From contig NZ_KB895344.1 in the NCBI RefSeq assembly GCF_000374805.1, forward strand, positions 90,069 to 154,068: a DNA stretch of 64,000 nt, read 5' to 3'. This document shows, piece after piece, positions 1 through 8,227 of the stretch (the first letter of the stretch is position 1; every line of letters begins with the position of its first letter). Below the pieces are notes generated by a model that did not search any database, was not told where the DNA came from, and saw only the letters and a program-made list of their open reading frames with translations. The position numbers and the translations under genes were made by a program. This DNA comes from Chitiniphilus shinanonensis DSM 23277 (lineage in GTDB: Bacteria > Pseudomonadota > Gammaproteobacteria > Burkholderiales > Chitinibacteraceae).

Positions 1-56
1 TCCCGGCTGTGTCGCGTTCCTTGCCAGGAGCGCTTCGTTGGGTTTTGTTGGCCGCT
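1..56. repeat. Partial copy of a dispersed inverted-repeat element (family A)
   Basis: The reverse complement of this stretch matches one end of the palindromic element at 46251-46377 over about 50 bp: a (C/T)AACAAAACCCA core, then CGAAGCG, then TCCTGGCAAGG. A third relative lies at 28940-29034. Only one end is visible because the window begins here. The identity was judged by eye. Confidence 0.5.
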
Positions 57-57
57 C

Positions 58-87
58 AAAAAAGGGCTGCTCCGGCAGCCCTTTTTC
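58..87. terminator. Bidirectional rho-independent terminator
   Basis: A 7-bp stem, GGGCTGC (64-70) and GCAGCCC (75-81), has a 4-nt loop. An A-run precedes it and a T-run follows it, so it could work on both strands. It lies just beyond the stop codon of the minus-strand aldehyde dehydrogenase gene. Confidence 0.8.
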
Positions 88-114
88 ATGAATGGCGTGT
101 CGACGCCGCTCGTC

Positions 115-1548
115 CTAGATGCCCAGGCACAGGTATTTCAGTTCCAGGTACTCGGCCAGGCCGTAGCGCGAGCCTTCGCGGCCGAAGCCGCTTTGCTTCA
201 TCCCGCCGAACGGCCCGACCTCGTTGCTGAACAGGCCGGTGTTGATGCCCACCATGCCGTACTCCAGCGCTTCCGCTACGCGGAACACCCGGCTCAGGTC
301 GCGGCCGTAGAAATAGGCGGCCAGGCCGAACTCGCTGGCGTTGGCCAGTGCGATCGCCTGTTCTTCGGTATCGAACTTCACCAGCGCCGACACCGGGCCG
401 AAGGTTTCCTCGCGGGTGACCAGCGCATCGCTCGGCACGTCCGCCAGCACCGTCGGCGCGTACCAGGTACCGCCGCGCCGCTCGCCGCCGGTCAGCAGGC
501 GCGCGCCGCGCGCCAGGGCGTCGGCGACGTGGCGTTCCACCTTGGCCAGCGCGTCGGCGTCGATCAGCGGCCCCTGCTCCACGCCCGCGTCCAACCCGTT
601 GCCGACCTTCAACTGCGCCGCGCGCTCGGCCAGCCGCGCCGCGAATCGGTCGTGGACCGCCGCCTGCACATAGAAGCGGTTGGCGCAGACACAGGTCTGC
701 CCGCTGTTGCGGTACTTGGCCGCAAGGGCGCCTTCCACCGCGGCGTCGACATCGGCATCGTCGAACACGATGAACGGTGCGTTGCCGCCCAGTTCCAGCG
801 ACAGCTTCTTCAACGTCGGCGCGCACTGCGCCATCAGCTTGCGACCGGTTTCGGTGGAGCCGGTGAACGACAGCTTGCGCACCGCCGGGTTTTCCGCCAG
901 CTCGGCACCCACTTCGCCGGCCGGGCCGGGCACCACGTTGAACACCCCGGCGGGCAGCCCGGCCTCGACGGCGAGCGCGGCCATCGCCAGCGCGGTCAGC
1001 GGGGTCTGGCTGGCCGGCTTGACCACCATGGTGCAGCCGGCGGCCAGCGCCGCGCCGGCCTTGCGGGCGATCATCGCCGCCGGGAAGTTCCACGGCGTGA
1101 TCGCGGCGCAGACGCCCACCGGCTGTTTCAGCACCAGGATGCGCCGGTCGGCCTGCGGGTGTTCCAGCACATCGCCGGCGATGCGGCGCGCCTCCTCGGC
1201 GAACCACTCGATGAAGCTGGCGGCGTAGGCCACCTCGCCCTGGCTTTCCGCCAGCGGCTTGCCTTGCTCGCGGGTCAGCAAGGTGGCGATGTCGTCGCGC
1301 CGCGCCATCAGCAGTTCGTACCAGCGCCGCAGCACGGCGGCGCGCGATTTGGCGGGCGTGGCGCGCCAGTTGGGCAGCGCGGCTTCGGCCGCGGCGATGG
1401 CGGCGCGGGTTTCGTCGCGACCGCAACGGGCCACCCGGGCCAGTATTTCGCCGGTGGCCGGGTCGTGGACGGCGAAGCGCGCCGCGGTGGCGTGCCAGCG
1501 GCCGTCGATCATGGCGTCCTGGTACAGCAGGTCGGAGGTGAAGGTCAT
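115..1548 (-). CDS. gabD: NAD(P)-dependent succinate-semialdehyde dehydrogenase-like protein
   Basis: This 477-residue protein belongs to the aldehyde dehydrogenase superfamily and is closest in layout to GabD, which oxidises succinate semialdehyde to succinate in GABA breakdown. The PWNFP motif near residue 150 belongs to the NAD-binding region. LELGGNAPF near residue 250 carries the general-base Glu. GQTCVCANR near residue 285 carries the catalytic Cys. The length is normal for the family (E. coli GabD has 482 residues). An AGGAG sequence lies 10 nt upstream of the chosen ATG. No gabT or gabP gene is adjacent, so the substrate is inferred from family resemblance; another omega-semialdehyde is possible. 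The gene is followed by a bidirectional terminator. Confidence 0.85.
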   Translation of the reverse strand: MTFTSDLLYQDAMIDGRWHATAARFAVHDPATGEILARVARCGRDETRAAIAAAEAALPNWRATPAKSRAAVLRRWYELLMARRDDIATLLTREQGKPLAESQGEVAYAASFIEWFAEEARRIAGDVLEHPQADRRILVLKQPVGVCAAITPWNFPAAMIARKAGAALAAGCTMVVKPASQTPLTALAMAALAVEAGLPAGVFNVVPGPAGEVGAELAENPAVRKLSFTGSTETGRKLMAQCAPTLKKLSLELGGNAPFIVFDDADVDAAVEGALAAKYRNSGQTCVCANRFYVQAAVHDRFAARLAERAAQLKVGNGLDAGVEQGPLIDADALAKVERHVADALARGARLLTGGERRGGTWYAPTVLADVPSDALVTREETFGPVSALVKFDTEEQAIALANASEFGLAAYFYGRDLSRVFRVAEALEYGMVGINTGLFSNEVGPFGGMKQSGFGREGSRYGLAEYLELKYLCLGI

Positions 1549-1702
1549 GGTTGGTGCACTCCTGGGCTGCCCATCCGTTCATACGGGAATTGCCGAGGTT
1601 GGCCGAATGCGCGTTGGGCAGGCTTTTATAGTGGGTTGTCCCTCGCGGGATGGGTTCGATGTTACGCCCCGGCACGGTGGGGCCCCAATCAGGAGAACGC
1701 AG

Positions 1703-2092
1703 ATGTTGGAACAACTGAGTGGTTTGTTCGGGGGTGGTGGAGGTTCGAACGTGGCCAGCCTGGCCACCGATCTGTTACAGCGCGAAGGCGGCGTGGCCGG
1801 CCTTGTCGAGCGCTTTCAGAACGGCGGCCTGGCCGAGGTGGCGCAATCGTGGGTGGGCACCGGCGGCAATCTGCCGATCTCGCCCGAGCAGATCCAGTCG
1901 GTGTTGGGCAGCGATGTGGTGCGCCAACTGGCGGACAAGGTCGGCATCGATCCGCAGGCGGCCGCCGGGCACCTGGCGGAGCTGCTGCCGCAAGTGGTCG
2001 ACAAGCTCACCCCCAATGGCCAATTGCCCGCGGAAGGCGGCGGGGACGCGCTCAGCCTGGGGCTGGGCGCGTTGGGCAAGCTGTTCAAATAG
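1703..2092 (+). CDS. YidB-family (DUF937) protein
   Basis: The 129-residue protein begins with a Gly-rich stretch (LFGGGGG), has an amphipathic helical middle with the SWVGTGGN-PIS pattern typical of YidB proteins, and ends in a Leu/Gly-rich tail. The function of the family is unknown. The ATG at 1703 was chosen because AGGAGA sits at 1691-1696; the frame is open further upstream, but that part overlaps the divergent gabD gene. It is transcribed convergently with the glycan operon that ends at 2108, leaving only 15 bp between the stops. Confidence 0.8.
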   Translation: MLEQLSGLFGGGGGSNVASLATDLLQREGGVAGLVERFQNGGLAEVAQSWVGTGGNLPISPEQIQSVLGSDVVRQLADKVGIDPQAAAGHLAELLPQVVDKLTPNGQLPAEGGGDALSLGLGALGKLFK

Positions 2093-2107
2093 GCGCCGTC
2101 AAGCCGG

Positions 2108-3478
2108 TCAGACCTGCTGCACCGCCGTTTCGCCATGGCCGTCGGGATCGATCTCGGCGGCTTTGTCTTTCAGCCACTCCTGCCACAGGATGTTGCCGGT
2201 CAGCAGCAGCGTCGCCACCGGCTTTTGCGCCACGAAGCAGTAGTAGAGCAACGGCGAGCTGGCGAGCATCGCCTCGCCGCTGACCTCGCCGGTGAAGCCC
2301 AGCACGGTGCGGAACAACGCGTAGCTGGTCGGCAGCGCATACATGGCGGCGATCAGCAGCATGAAGCGGGTGCGATACCACTGCGGACGCTGGCACCACA
2401 GGTAGGCCAGCACCGGGATCAGCAGCGTGGCGTGGTAGTCGTGGCCGCGGGCGTACACCAGGAAGAACCATAGCGTCACCAGCGACACCGCCAGTTCCAG
2501 CGGCTTGCGGCGCAGCACGACGGCGCCGATCAGGGTGACGATCAGACCGAACAGGTAGCGCAGGTAGAGCTGGGCATCGGGCGACATCCATTCGCCGAGG
2601 AACGAGGCCATCGATTGCTCCTGGTTCCAGCGCGGCACGTTGTACTTCAGGTAGTGGCTGCCGATGTCGAAGAACGGCGCCAGCGAAGTATTGCGCCCCA
2701 GGTGGATGCCCTGCTCGAGCGAGTAGTTGAGGAAGAACCACGGCAGGTAGCCGATCAACAGCGCCAGCACGATCAGCACGATGGTCTTCCACATGCCGCG
2801 CACCAGCAGCACCAGCCCGGCCGGTCCCAGCAGTGGCTTGCCGAAGGCGCTGACGATGAAGCCCAGCGCGGGGTTGCGCGGTTGGAGGAACACCAGCATC
2901 AGCGCCAGCACCGCCAGGCTGTGGTACTGCCCCTGGTGGTAGAGCACGTACATCGGAAAGAAGAAGCCGAGCAGGCCGAACATCAGGTGGTCGCGCCACT
3001 GGCCGCCGTGGAAGGTGCCGGCGTCGCCCGCGGCACGTCGTGCGAAGTGGACCAGGATGAACAGATGCAGCGCCAGGTTGAACAGGTTGAACAACCAGTA
3101 ACCGGCGAAGGGAGGCAGGTAGGACAGCGGTACGCCGGGGAAGACGCACAGGTTGGGGTGGGTGACCCAGTTGGTGGCCCACGGGCCGTAGTGGGTGTAG
3201 GTCTCGGCGCTGGTGAAGACGTCGGTACCGTGGCGGATCGCCAGGCCGCAACGCGGCAGCGTGAAGTAGTCGTAGCCCCGGAACACGCTGTCCGAGTTGG
3301 GGCTCAGGCGGTGCAGCAGCCAGAAGACCTGGCTGAAGAACAGCGCCAGCGCGCAGCCCAGCCCGGTCCAGAGCGGCCGGAAGGCCAGGGTCTGTCGGAG
3401 CGAGGCGGGCCGGTGTGGCCAGGTTTCGGGGTCGGGCCCGTTAGGCAGGGCCCTCCACCACTGGGCGAGGGAGTTCAT
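2108..3478 (-). CDS. Polytopic membrane glycosyltransferase-like protein (DUF2029/GT87-type)
   Basis: This 456-residue protein has roughly ten hydrophobic segments separated by short loops. The first large loop holds RGYDYFTLPRCG and THYGPW motifs, as expected for a GT-C-fold enzyme that uses a polyprenyl-phosphate sugar on the periplasmic face. Family membership (DUF2029-like) is inferred from topology and motif style. It is the last gene of the minus-strand operon and overlaps the 3' end of the upstream GT2 gene by 38 bp, so the two are probably translationally coupled. Donor and acceptor are unknown. Confidence 0.65.
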   Translation of the reverse strand: MNSLAQWWRALPNGPDPETWPHRPASLRQTLAFRPLWTGLGCALALFFSQVFWLLHRLSPNSDSVFRGYDYFTLPRCGLAIRHGTDVFTSAETYTHYGPWATNWVTHPNLCVFPGVPLSYLPPFAGYWLFNLFNLALHLFILVHFARRAAGDAGTFHGGQWRDHLMFGLLGFFFPMYVLYHQGQYHSLAVLALMLVFLQPRNPALGFIVSAFGKPLLGPAGLVLLVRGMWKTIVLIVLALLIGYLPWFFLNYSLEQGIHLGRNTSLAPFFDIGSHYLKYNVPRWNQEQSMASFLGEWMSPDAQLYLRYLFGLIVTLIGAVVLRRKPLELAVSLVTLWFFLVYARGHDYHATLLIPVLAYLWCQRPQWYRTRFMLLIAAMYALPTSYALFRTVLGFTGEVSGEAMLASSPLLYYCFVAQKPVATLLLTGNILWQEWLKDKAAEIDPDGHGETAVQQV

Positions 3479-4502
3479 CGGTCGTTTCCTTTCGAGAGGT
3501 CAGGGCCGCTTCTGACGAGCGGTTCTGGTGTATCCGCGCGGGTTTCCAGCCCTGCGCGAAATAGAGGGGACGTCCCTTGGTCTCGTCGAAGATGCGGCCC
3601 AGGTATTCGCCGATCACCCCGATAAAGAACAACTGCACGCCGCCGAGGAACAGCATGGTCACCATCAGTGTGGGATAGCCGCGCACCACCTCGCCCAGGA
3701 ACAGCGTCTTGCCGATGATCCACAACCCGTCCAGGAAGGCCAGCGCGGCGGTGATCAGGCCCATGTAGGTGGCGATCTTCAGCGGGCCGATGGTAAAGGA
3801 AGTGATGCCCTCCAGCGCGAAGTTCCACAGCTTCCAGTAATTGAACTTGGTGTCGCCGGCCGCGCGCGGGTCGCGGCGGTAATCCAGCGCCACCGACGGA
3901 AAGCCCACCCAGGCGAACAGGCCCTTCATGAAGCGGTGCTGCTCGCGCAGTTCGAGCAGCGCATCGACCGCGCGCCGGCTCATCAGGCGGAAGTCGCCGG
4001 TGTCGCGCGGGATCTTCACCTTGCCGGACAACTGATCCATCACCCGGTAGAAGGCGGCGGCGGTGGCTTTCTTCAGCGCGCTCTCGCCGTCGCGGTGGGT
4101 GCGGCGCGCAAACACGGTATCGAAGCCCTCGGCCGCCTTGGCCAGCATCGCGGGGATCAGTTCGGGCGGATCCTGCAGGTCGGCGTCGATCATCACGATC
4201 CAGTCGCCGCGCGCGTGGTCCAGCCCCGCGGTCATGGCGATCTCCTTGCCGAAGTTGCGCGACAGATCCACCGACGCGGCGCGCTCGTCGCCGGCGCACA
4301 GCTCGTCGATGATGCGTTGCGTGGCATCGCGACTGCCGTCGTTCACGTAGATCACTTCGCTGCGGTAATCGGCCAGCGCGTCGAACACGGCGGTCAGGCG
4401 CTGGTGGAAGGCGGCCAGCACGGCCTCCTCGTTGTAGGCGGGCACCACCACCGACAGCAGGGGCCGGTCGGCGGGGCTGGTGGGCAGGTCGGTGTTGTCC
4501 AT
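3441..4502 (-). CDS. GT2 polyprenyl-phosphate glycosyltransferase (GtrB/DPM1-like)
   Basis: The 353-residue protein starts with a GT-A domain: VVVPAYNEE near residue 19, VNDGSRD near 54, the metal-binding DADLQDPPE near 104, and the family-specific DTGDFRLMSRRAV. Two C-terminal transmembrane helices follow, ending in a GEYLGRIFDETKGRP motif. GtrB-type enzymes move a sugar from a nucleotide donor to undecaprenyl phosphate on the cytoplasmic side. The ATG at 4502 was chosen because the frame upstream only shadows gtrA. It is the partner of the GtrA-like flippase 32 bp upstream and a paralogue of the gene at 7247-8227. Confidence 0.88.
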   Translation of the reverse strand: MDNTDLPTSPADRPLLSVVVPAYNEEAVLAAFHQRLTAVFDALADYRSEVIYVNDGSRDATQRIIDELCAGDERAASVDLSRNFGKEIAMTAGLDHARGDWIVMIDADLQDPPELIPAMLAKAAEGFDTVFARRTHRDGESALKKATAAAFYRVMDQLSGKVKIPRDTGDFRLMSRRAVDALLELREQHRFMKGLFAWVGFPSVALDYRRDPRAAGDTKFNYWKLWNFALEGITSFTIGPLKIATYMGLITAALAFLDGLWIIGKTLFLGEVVRGYPTLMVTMLFLGGVQLFFIGVIGEYLGRIFDETKGRPLYFAQGWKPARIHQNRSSEAALTSRKETTDELPRPVVEGPA

Positions 4503-4534
4503 TGTGAAGTCTCTCGGTGAACTGCGCCGCGTGC

Positions 4535-4930
4535 CTATCCCTGGCCGCCGCCCGGCGCGGGGGCGGCGTGGCGGAACACCCAGGCCCGGCTGCCCAGGTA
4601 GTGGGCGACGAAGCAGACGACGGTGGAGATGGCCTGCGCCAGCAGGTAGTGCCAGCGCCAGGCATCGACCATCAGCGCCATCAGCAGCGCGTTCAGTCCC
4701 CACAGGCCCAGCACCAGCGCGTAGTAGCGCGGCGCGGTGACGCGGTGGGCCTGGCGGCTCTCGAAGGTGTAGGCCCGGTTCAGCAGGTAGTTGACCAGCG
4801 CGCCCGCGATCATGCCCACGGTGGACGCGCCCACCACCGGCATGCCCAGCCGCACCAGCAGCCACAGCACCGCGAAGTGCGCGGCGGTGCCGGTGGCGCC
4901 GACCAGGGTGAAGCGGACCAGTTGTTTCAT
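4535..4930 (-). CDS. GtrA-family membrane protein (putative lipid-linked sugar flippase)
   Basis: The 131-residue protein has four hydrophobic helices and the GtrA hallmarks: an N-terminal FTLVGATGTAAHF and a central ALVNYLLNRAYTF. GtrA proteins are thought to move undecaprenyl-phosphate-linked sugars across the inner membrane. It lies 20 bp after the FAD oxidoreductase gene and 32 bp before a GtrB-like gene, the classical gtrA-gtrB order. The C-terminal Pro/Gly tail is not conserved in the family. Confidence 0.85.
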   Translation of the reverse strand: MKQLVRFTLVGATGTAAHFAVLWLLVRLGMPVVGASTVGMIAGALVNYLLNRAYTFESRQAHRVTAPRYYALVLGLWGLNALLMALMVDAWRWHYLLAQAISTVVCFVAHYLGSRAWVFRHAAPAPGGGQG

Positions 4931-4950
4931 TTCAGCGCCTGTTCAAGCTT

Positions 4951-6270
4951 TCAGCCCAACTGCGCGGCCAGTTCGCGGCCGATCTTGCGACCTTCGCGCA
5001 CCGCGTAGTTGGTGCCGCGATCCTCGGGGTAGATCTGCGCCATCGACGCCAGGTGGAAGCCTGGCTGCGGACCGGCGGCCGGCGGGATCAGCGTGCTGTA
5101 GTGCTTTTCCACCACCGGCTGCGACCAGCGCGCCTTCCACACGTGATGACGCTGGATCCAGCCGCGCTCCAGCTTGGGGAACATCTTCTGCAGGAACGGC
5201 AGCGCGTAGTCGAGGAACTGGTCGGCGTCCATCTGGTACAGCGCATCGGTGTGCGGCAGGTACTTGGACAGGTAGACGATGCGGCGGCCGCCGTAGGTGG
5301 CGGGCGATTCGAAGTTGGTGTGCTCGATCACCCCGACGAAGGGGAAGCTCGGGTCGTTGACGTTGAGCCAGTAGGTCTCGGACAGCGGGCGGTCGAGTTC
5401 CATCACCAGGCAGACGTTGGCCAGGTAGTGGATGCGTTCCAGCCTGGCCACGTAGTCGGCCGGCGCCCAGCCGCGCACCATGTCGGCCACCAGCGGCAGC
5501 GCGGTGGTGGCGATCACGTGGTCGGCGCTGACGGTGCCATTGGGGGTGTCGAGCTGCCAGACGTTGCCTTCGGGACGGATCGCCGCGACCGGCGCGCCGG
5601 TCTCGATGCGCCCGCCCAGTTCGCGGATGCGCGTGGCCAGCGCCTCGGCCAGCGCCACGAAGCCGCCCTTGAAGTAGGCCAGGCGTTCCTCGCCGCCCTT
5701 GCCGCGGCTGCCGCCGCGCAGCTTGAGCTTGTTCCAGAACCACACCGCCGACACCTGCTCGGCCACCGGGCCGAACTTGCCCTTGAGCAGCGGTTCCCAC
5801 ATCACCTGGTACACCCGCTCGCCGCCCAGCTCCTTCAGCCATTCGGCGGCGGTCTTGTCCTCCAGCGCCATCCAGTCGTCCACGCCGCGCGCGCGCAGCG
5901 TCAGGAGGCCCAGGCGGATGCGGTCGACGAACGACAGCGGCGTGAACTTCAGCAGGTCCAGCGGGGTGGAGAGCTTGAAGAAGTTGTTGGCGTAGTACAC
6001 GCCGGTGTTGGTCGGGTTGATCGCCACGCGCTCGTTCAGGCCCAGCTCGTCGATCAGCTTCATCACCTCGACGTCGTTGGTGAACCAGTGGTGGTAGAAG
6101 CGATCGAGCTTCTCGCCGCCGACCTCGAAGGCGGCGGCCAGGCCGCCCAGTTCCGTTTCGGCTTCCAGTACCGTGACGGCGATGCCCTGCTTGGCCAGTT
6201 CGTAGGCGGCCGACAGGCCGGTGAAGCCGCCGCCGACGACGGCGACGCGGGTGGCGTGGGTGTTGCTCAT
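4951..6270 (-). CDS. FAD-dependent oxidoreductase (protoporphyrinogen oxidase/amine oxidase fold)
   Basis: The 439-residue protein opens with a Rossmann dinucleotide-binding motif, VAVVGGGFTGLSAAYEL (residues 8-24), then VLEAE and the second FAD motif GGLAAAF. Beyond that it has the general amine-oxidase/UDP-galactopyranose mutase-like fold, with no motif that fixes the substrate. The ATG overlaps the stop of the upstream flippase-like gene (ATGA). Its position inside a lipid-linked sugar operon suggests that it oxidises or isomerises a sugar or a polyprenyl lipid; this is inference, and a role in haem synthesis is not supported by the neighbours. Confidence 0.75.
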   Translation of the reverse strand: MSNTHATRVAVVGGGFTGLSAAYELAKQGIAVTVLEAETELGGLAAAFEVGGEKLDRFYHHWFTNDVEVMKLIDELGLNERVAINPTNTGVYYANNFFKLSTPLDLLKFTPLSFVDRIRLGLLTLRARGVDDWMALEDKTAAEWLKELGGERVYQVMWEPLLKGKFGPVAEQVSAVWFWNKLKLRGGSRGKGGEERLAYFKGGFVALAEALATRIRELGGRIETGAPVAAIRPEGNVWQLDTPNGTVSADHVIATTALPLVADMVRGWAPADYVARLERIHYLANVCLVMELDRPLSETYWLNVNDPSFPFVGVIEHTNFESPATYGGRRIVYLSKYLPHTDALYQMDADQFLDYALPFLQKMFPKLERGWIQRHHVWKARWSQPVVEKHYSTLIPPAAGPQPGFHLASMAQIYPEDRGTNYAVREGRKIGRELAAQLG

Positions 6271-7250
6271 GACAGCTTTTCTCTTGGAAGACGGGTGTGG
6301 GAGGCCAGGAAGTAGCAGCCGCCGGCCACGGTGGGCGGCAGCCACAGCAGGGCGTGGACCAGGAAGGCGTAGGCGGTCGCGGCCGCCTGGCCATTGCCGA
6401 GCGCGGTCATGGCGCGCACGGTGAAGTAATCGAAGGTGCCGACATAGCCGGGCGTGCTGGGGATCAGCGTCGCCAGCGTGCCCACCGGCAGGGCCAGCCA
6501 GCCGGCGGCGGGGGCGATCAGTTCCGGCAGCGCCAGCGCCGCCATCCAGAACACCGTGCCCTCGGCCAGCCACGCGGCCAGCGACCAGCCGACCAGCCGC
6601 AGCATGGTGCCGCCGCCGGCCAGGTGTTGCAGCGTGCCCAGGCCGCGCTCGATCTCGGCGGCGAGCCGGGCGCCCAGCGCCGGCGACACGCGCCCGGCCA
6701 GCCTGCCCGCCAGCCGTGCCGGCGGGGCGAACAGGCGCGGGAACAACAGCACCACCAGGATCGCCAGCGCCACCGCGATCAGCGCCGCGCTGCCCAGCCC
6801 GGCGAAGCGGCTGGCGTCCAGGCCGAACACCGCCAGCGCCGCGCCCAGCAGCACCAGCACCATCAGCAGGTCGAGCAGGCGTTCGACGAACAGCGTCGCC
6901 AGCACCGTGCCGGCACTGGTGCCCAGCCGCGCGTTGAAGGCGAAGGCGCGCAGCACGTCGCCGGCGCGGAACGGCAGCACGTTGTTGGCGGCGAAGCTGG
7001 CCAGCAGCGGGCCGGCACAGTCGATCCAGCGCAGCGCCGGGTTGTCGCGTGCCAGCATCACCCGCCAGCGCGCGATGCGACAGGCATAGCCGACGCAGAA
7101 CAACGCCAGCCCCGCCGCCACCCAGCCGCCGCGCGTACCGGCGAAGGCCTGGGCCAGCGCGGCCGGGTCGATCTGGCGGGCGATCAGCCACAGGAAGAAC
7201 AGCGCCAGCAGGATGCCCAGGCCGAGGCGGGCGGCTTGCTTGGGTTTCAC
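6267..7250 (-). CDS. Lysylphosphatidylglycerol synthase TM-region/AglD-like flippase family protein
   Basis: This 327-residue integral membrane protein has about eight helices and the conserved NNVLPFRAGDVLRA segment near residue 90 and the IPSTPGYVGTFDY segment near residue 260 that mark the UPF0104/YbhN/AglD group. Members act in lipid transfer or lipid-linked sugar assembly. I chose the GTG start at 7250 because it forms a GTGA overlap with the stop of the upstream GT2 gene, and the downstream FAD gene overlaps it by ATGA, making a coupled chain. There is no soluble lysyltransferase domain, so it is not an MprF enzyme. Confidence 0.8.
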   Translation of the reverse strand: MKPKQAARLGLGILLALFFLWLIARQIDPAALAQAFAGTRGGWVAAGLALFCVGYACRIARWRVMLARDNPALRWIDCAGPLLASFAANNVLPFRAGDVLRAFAFNARLGTSAGTVLATLFVERLLDLLMVLVLLGAALAVFGLDASRFAGLGSAALIAVALAILVVLLFPRLFAPPARLAGRLAGRVSPALGARLAAEIERGLGTLQHLAGGGTMLRLVGWSLAAWLAEGTVFWMAALALPELIAPAAGWLALPVGTLATLIPSTPGYVGTFDYFTVRAMTALGNGQAAATAYAFLVHALLWLPPTVAGGCYFLASHTRLPREKLS

Positions 7251-8227
7251 TTGCGGTCCACCACCGGGCTGCGCGACAGCGCGGGCGCATGCTCGCCGTA
7301 GCCCAGGTATTCCTGCACCACGTACAGCGGGCGATGCTTGACCTCGTTGTAGATGCGGCCGATGTACTCGCCGAGGATGCCGACGCAGATCAGCTGCACC
7401 CCGCCGAGGAACAGCACCGCGATCATCAGCGCGGTCCAGCCTTCCACCCACTCGTTGGTGAACAACCGCATCGCCACGGCATACAGGATGCCCACCAGCG
7501 CCAGCGAGGCGGCCGACAGCCCCAGGCCGATCGACATCTGCAACGGCTTGGTCGAGAACGACAGGATGCCGTCGGTGGCGAAGCGCAGCATCTTGCGCAG
7601 CGGATACTTGCTCTCGCCGGCAAAACGCTCGGCGCGCTTGTAGGGCAGGGCGGTCTGCTTGAAGCCTACCCAGCTCACCATGCCGCGCACGAAGCGGTCG
7701 CGTTCGGGCATGGCGCGCAGCGTGTCGACCACGTGGCGGCTCATCAGGCGGAAGTCGCCGGTGTCGAGCGGGATCGGCACGTCGGACAGCTTGTTCAGCA
7801 GCCGGTAGAAGCTGCGCGCGGTGGCCAGCTTGAACGCCGATTCGCCGGGGCGCTCGGTGCGGGTGCCGTAGACCACGTCGTAGCCTTCGCGCCACTTGGC
7901 GACCATCTGGTGCACCACTTCGGGCGGGTCCTGCAGATCGGCGTCGATCAGCACCACCGCGTCGCCGCGCGCGGCATCGATGCCGGCGGTGACGGCGATC
8001 TGGTGGCCGAAGTTGCGGGCGAAGCCGATCACGCGGATGCGCTCATCCTCGGCGGCGAAGCTGCGCAGCAACTGGCGGGTGCGGTCGCGGCTGCCGTCGT
8101 CGATGAAGATCAGTTCCACGTCCAGGTCGGACAGTTCGGCGCAGAAGGCCTTGAGGCGCTTCATGGTTTCGCCGATCACCTCTTCTTCGTTGTAACAAGG
8201 CACGACGACCGAGAGCAGGGCGGTCAT
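7247..8227 (-). CDS. GT2 polyprenyl-phosphate glycosyltransferase (DPM1/GtrB-like), second paralogue
   Basis: The 326-residue enzyme has VVVPCYNEEEV at the N-terminus, IDDGSRDRT near residue 45, DADLQDPPE near 95, DTGDFRLMSRHVV, and two C-terminal membrane helices ending GEYIGRIYNEVKHRPLY. It should load a sugar onto a polyprenyl phosphate at the cytoplasmic face. It differs clearly from the paralogue at 3441-4502, so the operon may build two different lipid-linked sugars. The start overlaps the stop of the upstream DUF2298 gene (ATGA). Confidence 0.88.
   Translation of the reverse strand: MTALLSVVVPCYNEEEVIGETMKRLKAFCAELSDLDVELIFIDDGSRDRTRQLLRSFAAEDERIRVIGFARNFGHQIAVTAGIDAARGDAVVLIDADLQDPPEVVHQMVAKWREGYDVVYGTRTERPGESAFKLATARSFYRLLNKLSDVPIPLDTGDFRLMSRHVVDTLRAMPERDRFVRGMVSWVGFKQTALPYKRAERFAGESKYPLRKMLRFATDGILSFSTKPLQMSIGLGLSAASLALVGILYAVAMRLFTNEWVEGWTALMIAVLFLGGVQLICVGILGEYIGRIYNEVKHRPLYVVQEYLGYGEHAPALSRSPVVDRK

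Noticed and set aside
86..2283. Long open frames antisense or shifted over gabD and the YidB gene
   Set aside because: They are rich in Arg, Gly, Ala and Pro, carry no motif and mirror the real gene, as expected in GC-rich DNA.
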